Origin: Nipponacmea schrenckii
Taxonomy: Eukaryota; Mollusca; Gastropoda; Lottiidae
Reading direction: 5' to 3'
Assembly: GCA_030562195.1 (NCBI GenBank)
Contig: CM060201.1
Span: 19,852,454-19,916,453, forward strand
DNA length: 64,000 bases
Part shown: piece by piece, positions 60,691-64,000 of the stretch
Position numbering within the stretch: position 1 is the first letter of the stretch
How the letters are laid out: the number at the start of each line of letters is the position of its first letter
Notes under the pieces: generated by a model
Database searches by the model: none
The model's input: only the letters and a program-made list of their open reading frames with translations
What the model was told of the DNA's origin: nothing
Translations under genes and position numbers: made by a program

Positions 60691-63600
60691 TGGTTGGTAG
60701 AAGCATGTTCTTTTAACAAGGGTAAGACATCATCCACACTGTTGGACCGTGACCAATAGTGGCTAATGTGACGTCTTCATTTTCAGCATCTGATTTCACT
60801 CCCTTTTCTGTAATCTGACTTCAAGGAACGACAACTCTATATGAGAAATTGCGTCTGATTGGGCTAATAGAGAATTGAATCACTTTATCTAGAAAGCCGA
60901 TTCAAACAATCACATTTATTGTATAACAGCCAACACTGTTGTATCTGACACAGGTCGACAATCTCTTTACTAACAGCATGACATTTGCAGAGAAATTATC
61001 ATACAGGTTATGTTCATATCAACGATAAACAGCAATATATATATGTAGTGGTTGAACTAAATTTTATTGTCATTGGCCATAACGTTTAGGACAGGTTTTA
61101 TCGCTGATAAGGGAGCACAACTCTATGCAAATGTAATGGCAGTGGAAAAGAGGAATGCTTTGCTTTATCAAAGAATACTTCTTTAGTCTCCCTTAATCCT
61201 CGCTCTTCTTAACATAGTTCTCTTTCAAATGATCTAGTAGGTTAAGACCATATTCGTAAAAAACTGGTCAGACTATTTCGATCTCCCTAGATTGATTACA
61301 TAACTTATTTGAAGGTTTCTTGCGAATCGTGTTTTTGCACATTATGGAGGCCATTGATTTATTTGACTAGTCTGTTCTCATTTTAAACCAATCAAAAAGT
61401 AGAAGAACTAGGACGTGTGTCTTGAAATAAATCCAAGATATTTTGGTGAAATGGTTTTATTGACTAGTTACATGACGTGTTTGTCTGAACAATCGTTACC
61501 TATTTACATATCTCAGCACATTCACATCTGCTTCTTTCCTTTTTACTTTCGCTACACCCATAATGTTAGAATGGCGAACCTATTCAAACTCCCAGTTAAA
61601 TAACAAGATCCATCACAAAGCTGTAGCGTTGAATCATCTACCGGTTACTTTGGGGGTTGGGGTTTATAAAAAAAATATTTATTGGTATGTTCCAGTTGCA
61701 TGTCAGTGAACAATAGATTTATAATTTAGATCATTTTTTGTTTTGTTTTGTAATTCTATACACACATAAAAACAACTGATTTTTATCAATATATCTTGAA
61801 TGTAGGTCAATATTCCTGGGCTGTAGACATAAATAAACCTTTTTATTACACGAAATCAATCGTTTTTCTATGATGACGTCAGAGATAAATCAATAATCAG
61901 CAATATGATAAGAGAAGTTGTTTTAAAGCGACAGTAATCAGTTCAAGGGCTTCACGAGCAAATTAAACACAGCAAATTATCTCTTGTCCTACTTGATGTT
62001 AGGGGCCGATAAACCCAAATCTGATTTGTCATTTCTAACGCTGTAAAGAAATAAAAGATGGTTTTGAATGAACAGAAATGCACTTTAGAAAGACTGCTTT
62101 TTTAAACTTTTAATTATTATTTACTGTAGCCTTCGGCCTTTCCATTAAGGATTGAGTCATTTTTCGAACCATGTCATGTGATTTGATTCCATTCTATCCG
62201 TCAAATTAATGCTCTAGTCATTTGAACAGCAACTAATATAGTAATATCAAATGAAAAAGGCAACTTGATATTAACTATAATATATTAATACAATTATGAA
62301 ATTTTTTTCTCTGATATTTTTCATCGTTATAATTACAATTAATAATGGCATAATTTTCTAGACGGCTTGTCCATAAAGAGCTCCAGTTTATTTCGTATTT
62401 AATTTTCTACTTTCTATACGAGTCGCTCTGGAGAGATTGTAATCAATAATAATATACATCCAGGGTCGAAACAATTGTCTTTTTTGTTGTCTTTGAAGTC
62501 ATTAAAGTTTTTCATCGCAACGCTTTTGTTAAACTTCTAATTTGAATCGTTTCACCTTTACTGTAGACATTAAATAGGCGATATATTTACCAGACATTAT
62601 ATTCATTTGCCTTGGATTCGCGGTCTTGGCAAGTCTTTTAATTTTTTTCTGTAAGTTTTTCAATCTTCAGTGAGTATCTGATCTTGCCATAAAAGACATA
62701 TTTCCAGCTCACAACAACTGACAGTTCTTAATCCTGCATAAAAACCACACAACACGCAAAACGTAGATTTAATATAAGATAGATTGTCATCTGTAAAATT
62801 AATTTCCTTTCATGTACCGTAACGTGTAGACAGTTAGTCGACCTTGACACGTAAGTTAAAAATAGAAGGTCAAATGAAAGATGATGGATATAATAAGAAT
62901 TGAAACTGTTGATGTACTTTATACGTGCATTAGCTGTGTATTAATAATACTACGATGCAATAACAATTAACTAGAGAAATTAATATTATGCACTTCAAAC
63001 AAGTAAGTTCCTTTAATTCATTAATCCTAAGCTTGAAAGACAAGAAACACTGTAAATAAAAAATAAAGTGTCAAGTTTAATTTCCATATAGACTGCCGTA
63101 AAACATTTAGTTAGCATTATCCGTATATACAAATTACTAAATGGAATAAAAACTGAATTATGTTGTTTAAAGTGCTTTACATTTTTTGTGAAACAAAATT
63201 TAAAGCAAAAAATAATGTACATGTTTCCATAAAACTTAGTTATTATTATTATATTAGCAGGTTAACATTCTGCTATCACAAGAAAAAAAAAAAAAATTTA
63301 TATAGATCTAAACGATAAATTTCGCTGGTCTGCTATCAATAATTGACACCTTTTAATTTTTTTTTAGAAGTTTAAGATCACCCTAGCTAGACAACCAGAA
63401 ATACGTGTACACTTCAACTATTCTAAAGTAAACTCATGTTGCTCATATCATAGTCGAGAACTTTTTATAAGACGGACCGGATATCGAAATGTCTGTTTAG
63501 TCAAACTTTTTTAAGAAATATTGAAAATTTAAGGAAATAAGTCGGGTATAAGATACCATTAACACAAAAATTCCATCTCTCCAAATTGAATAATTTAATA

Positions 63601-64000
63601 GATATTCATAATTAATATAGCAATAATATGTGTCAAATTGCTGACTTCCTGTAAGGCAATTTTGTTGGTTTAGATAGTTGGGATTTAACACCACCCTGGC
63701 CATCATTATAAACAGTTAAAAGCTTCAGTTACAACAACGGGTAAGGTTGAAATATCCTCTGCGTACAAATTACCATACATTTCAGTGCCCTTAAAACACA
63801 TTTTCCAAATTCAGGCTTGCTTTTTGATAGTGGTAATTTTCCTTTAACTGAACTAAATTGATTCCTATAATGAAATAGAGCGCTTGTATGACTTCTTGCG
63901 CGTGTTCATTAGAAGGAAATAGAGTTACAATGATAAAGATTCAACCTACATTTATCCAAAGGTGAATGAAATTGTTCTTTTGGAATTCAATGTAGGTCAG
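60691..64000. other. No supported gene
   Basis: AT-rich sequence with only short chance open frames and simple A/T runs. Confidence 0.4.

Noticed and set aside
57041..60737. Very long minus-strand open frames (775 and 1221 codons) as genes
   Set aside because: They lie inside a 39-40-bp minisatellite whose unit has no stop in any minus frame; phase rotates with 39/40-bp units, and no domain or conserved frame is present.

Overview
The window looks like AT-rich eukaryotic (metazoan) DNA, most likely from a mollusc or another lophotrochozoan. Genes are sparse. It contains a Penelope-like element, an LTR retrotransposon, an L1/Tx1-like LINE, RING/B-box genes, and non-autonomous elements that resemble Helentron-derived 'pearl' elements of molluscs. 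The species call is an inference from repeat style, not from a diagnostic gene.

Left third (1-27916). The window opens inside the 3' half of a Penelope-like retroelement (1-1388). Next come two copies of one segmental duplication: copy A at about 1961-10297 and copy B at about 11211-27916. Each copy holds, in order, an 82-bp repeat unit, an intronless RING/B-box gene, a 54-bp minisatellite, and the same non-coding flank. The two genes (3615-7355 and 11432-13168) encode RING, B-box, a variable number of 17-residue repeats, and a C-terminal MATH/TRAF-like domain. This is the TRIM37 domain order with the coiled coil replaced by a coding VNTR: about 43 units in A and 8 in B. Copy B is longer because a stack of transposons landed in it. 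An LTR retrotransposon (14301-24506, LTRs differing at 2 of 201 positions) was hit by a 5'-truncated LINE (16483-21198, 17-bp target duplication). The LINE was hit in turn by a further insertion of about 1.2 kb that contains a 500-N assembly gap. A second, independent insertion in copy B (24771-26436) is a Helentron/pearl-like element.

Middle (27917-30000). One further coding region is convincing: a minus-strand frame at 28712-29812 preceded by a good splice acceptor. It encodes a low-complexity, probably nuclear protein with an N-terminal PLDLS (CtBP-binding type) motif and C-terminal corepressor-box-like motifs.

Right half (30000-64000). I can support no gene here. The region holds many unrelated tandem arrays: 26 bp at 36.2 kb, 36 bp at 43.6 kb, 44 bp at 48.6 kb, and about ninety copies of a 39-40-bp unit at 57.0-60.7 kb. 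It also holds a short MITE (39182-39365), a long hairpin (49087-49226), a two-copy repeat of about 600 bp (46.5-47.6 kb) with an inverted relative near 1.6 kb, and a second Helentron/pearl-like element (53827-54993). The very long open frames in the 57-60.7 kb array follow from a stop-free repeat unit and are not good gene evidence.

The most interesting object is the duplicated RING/B-box/VNTR/MATH locus. Its coding repeat and upstream minisatellite have changed copy number greatly while the surrounding sequence has stayed almost identical.
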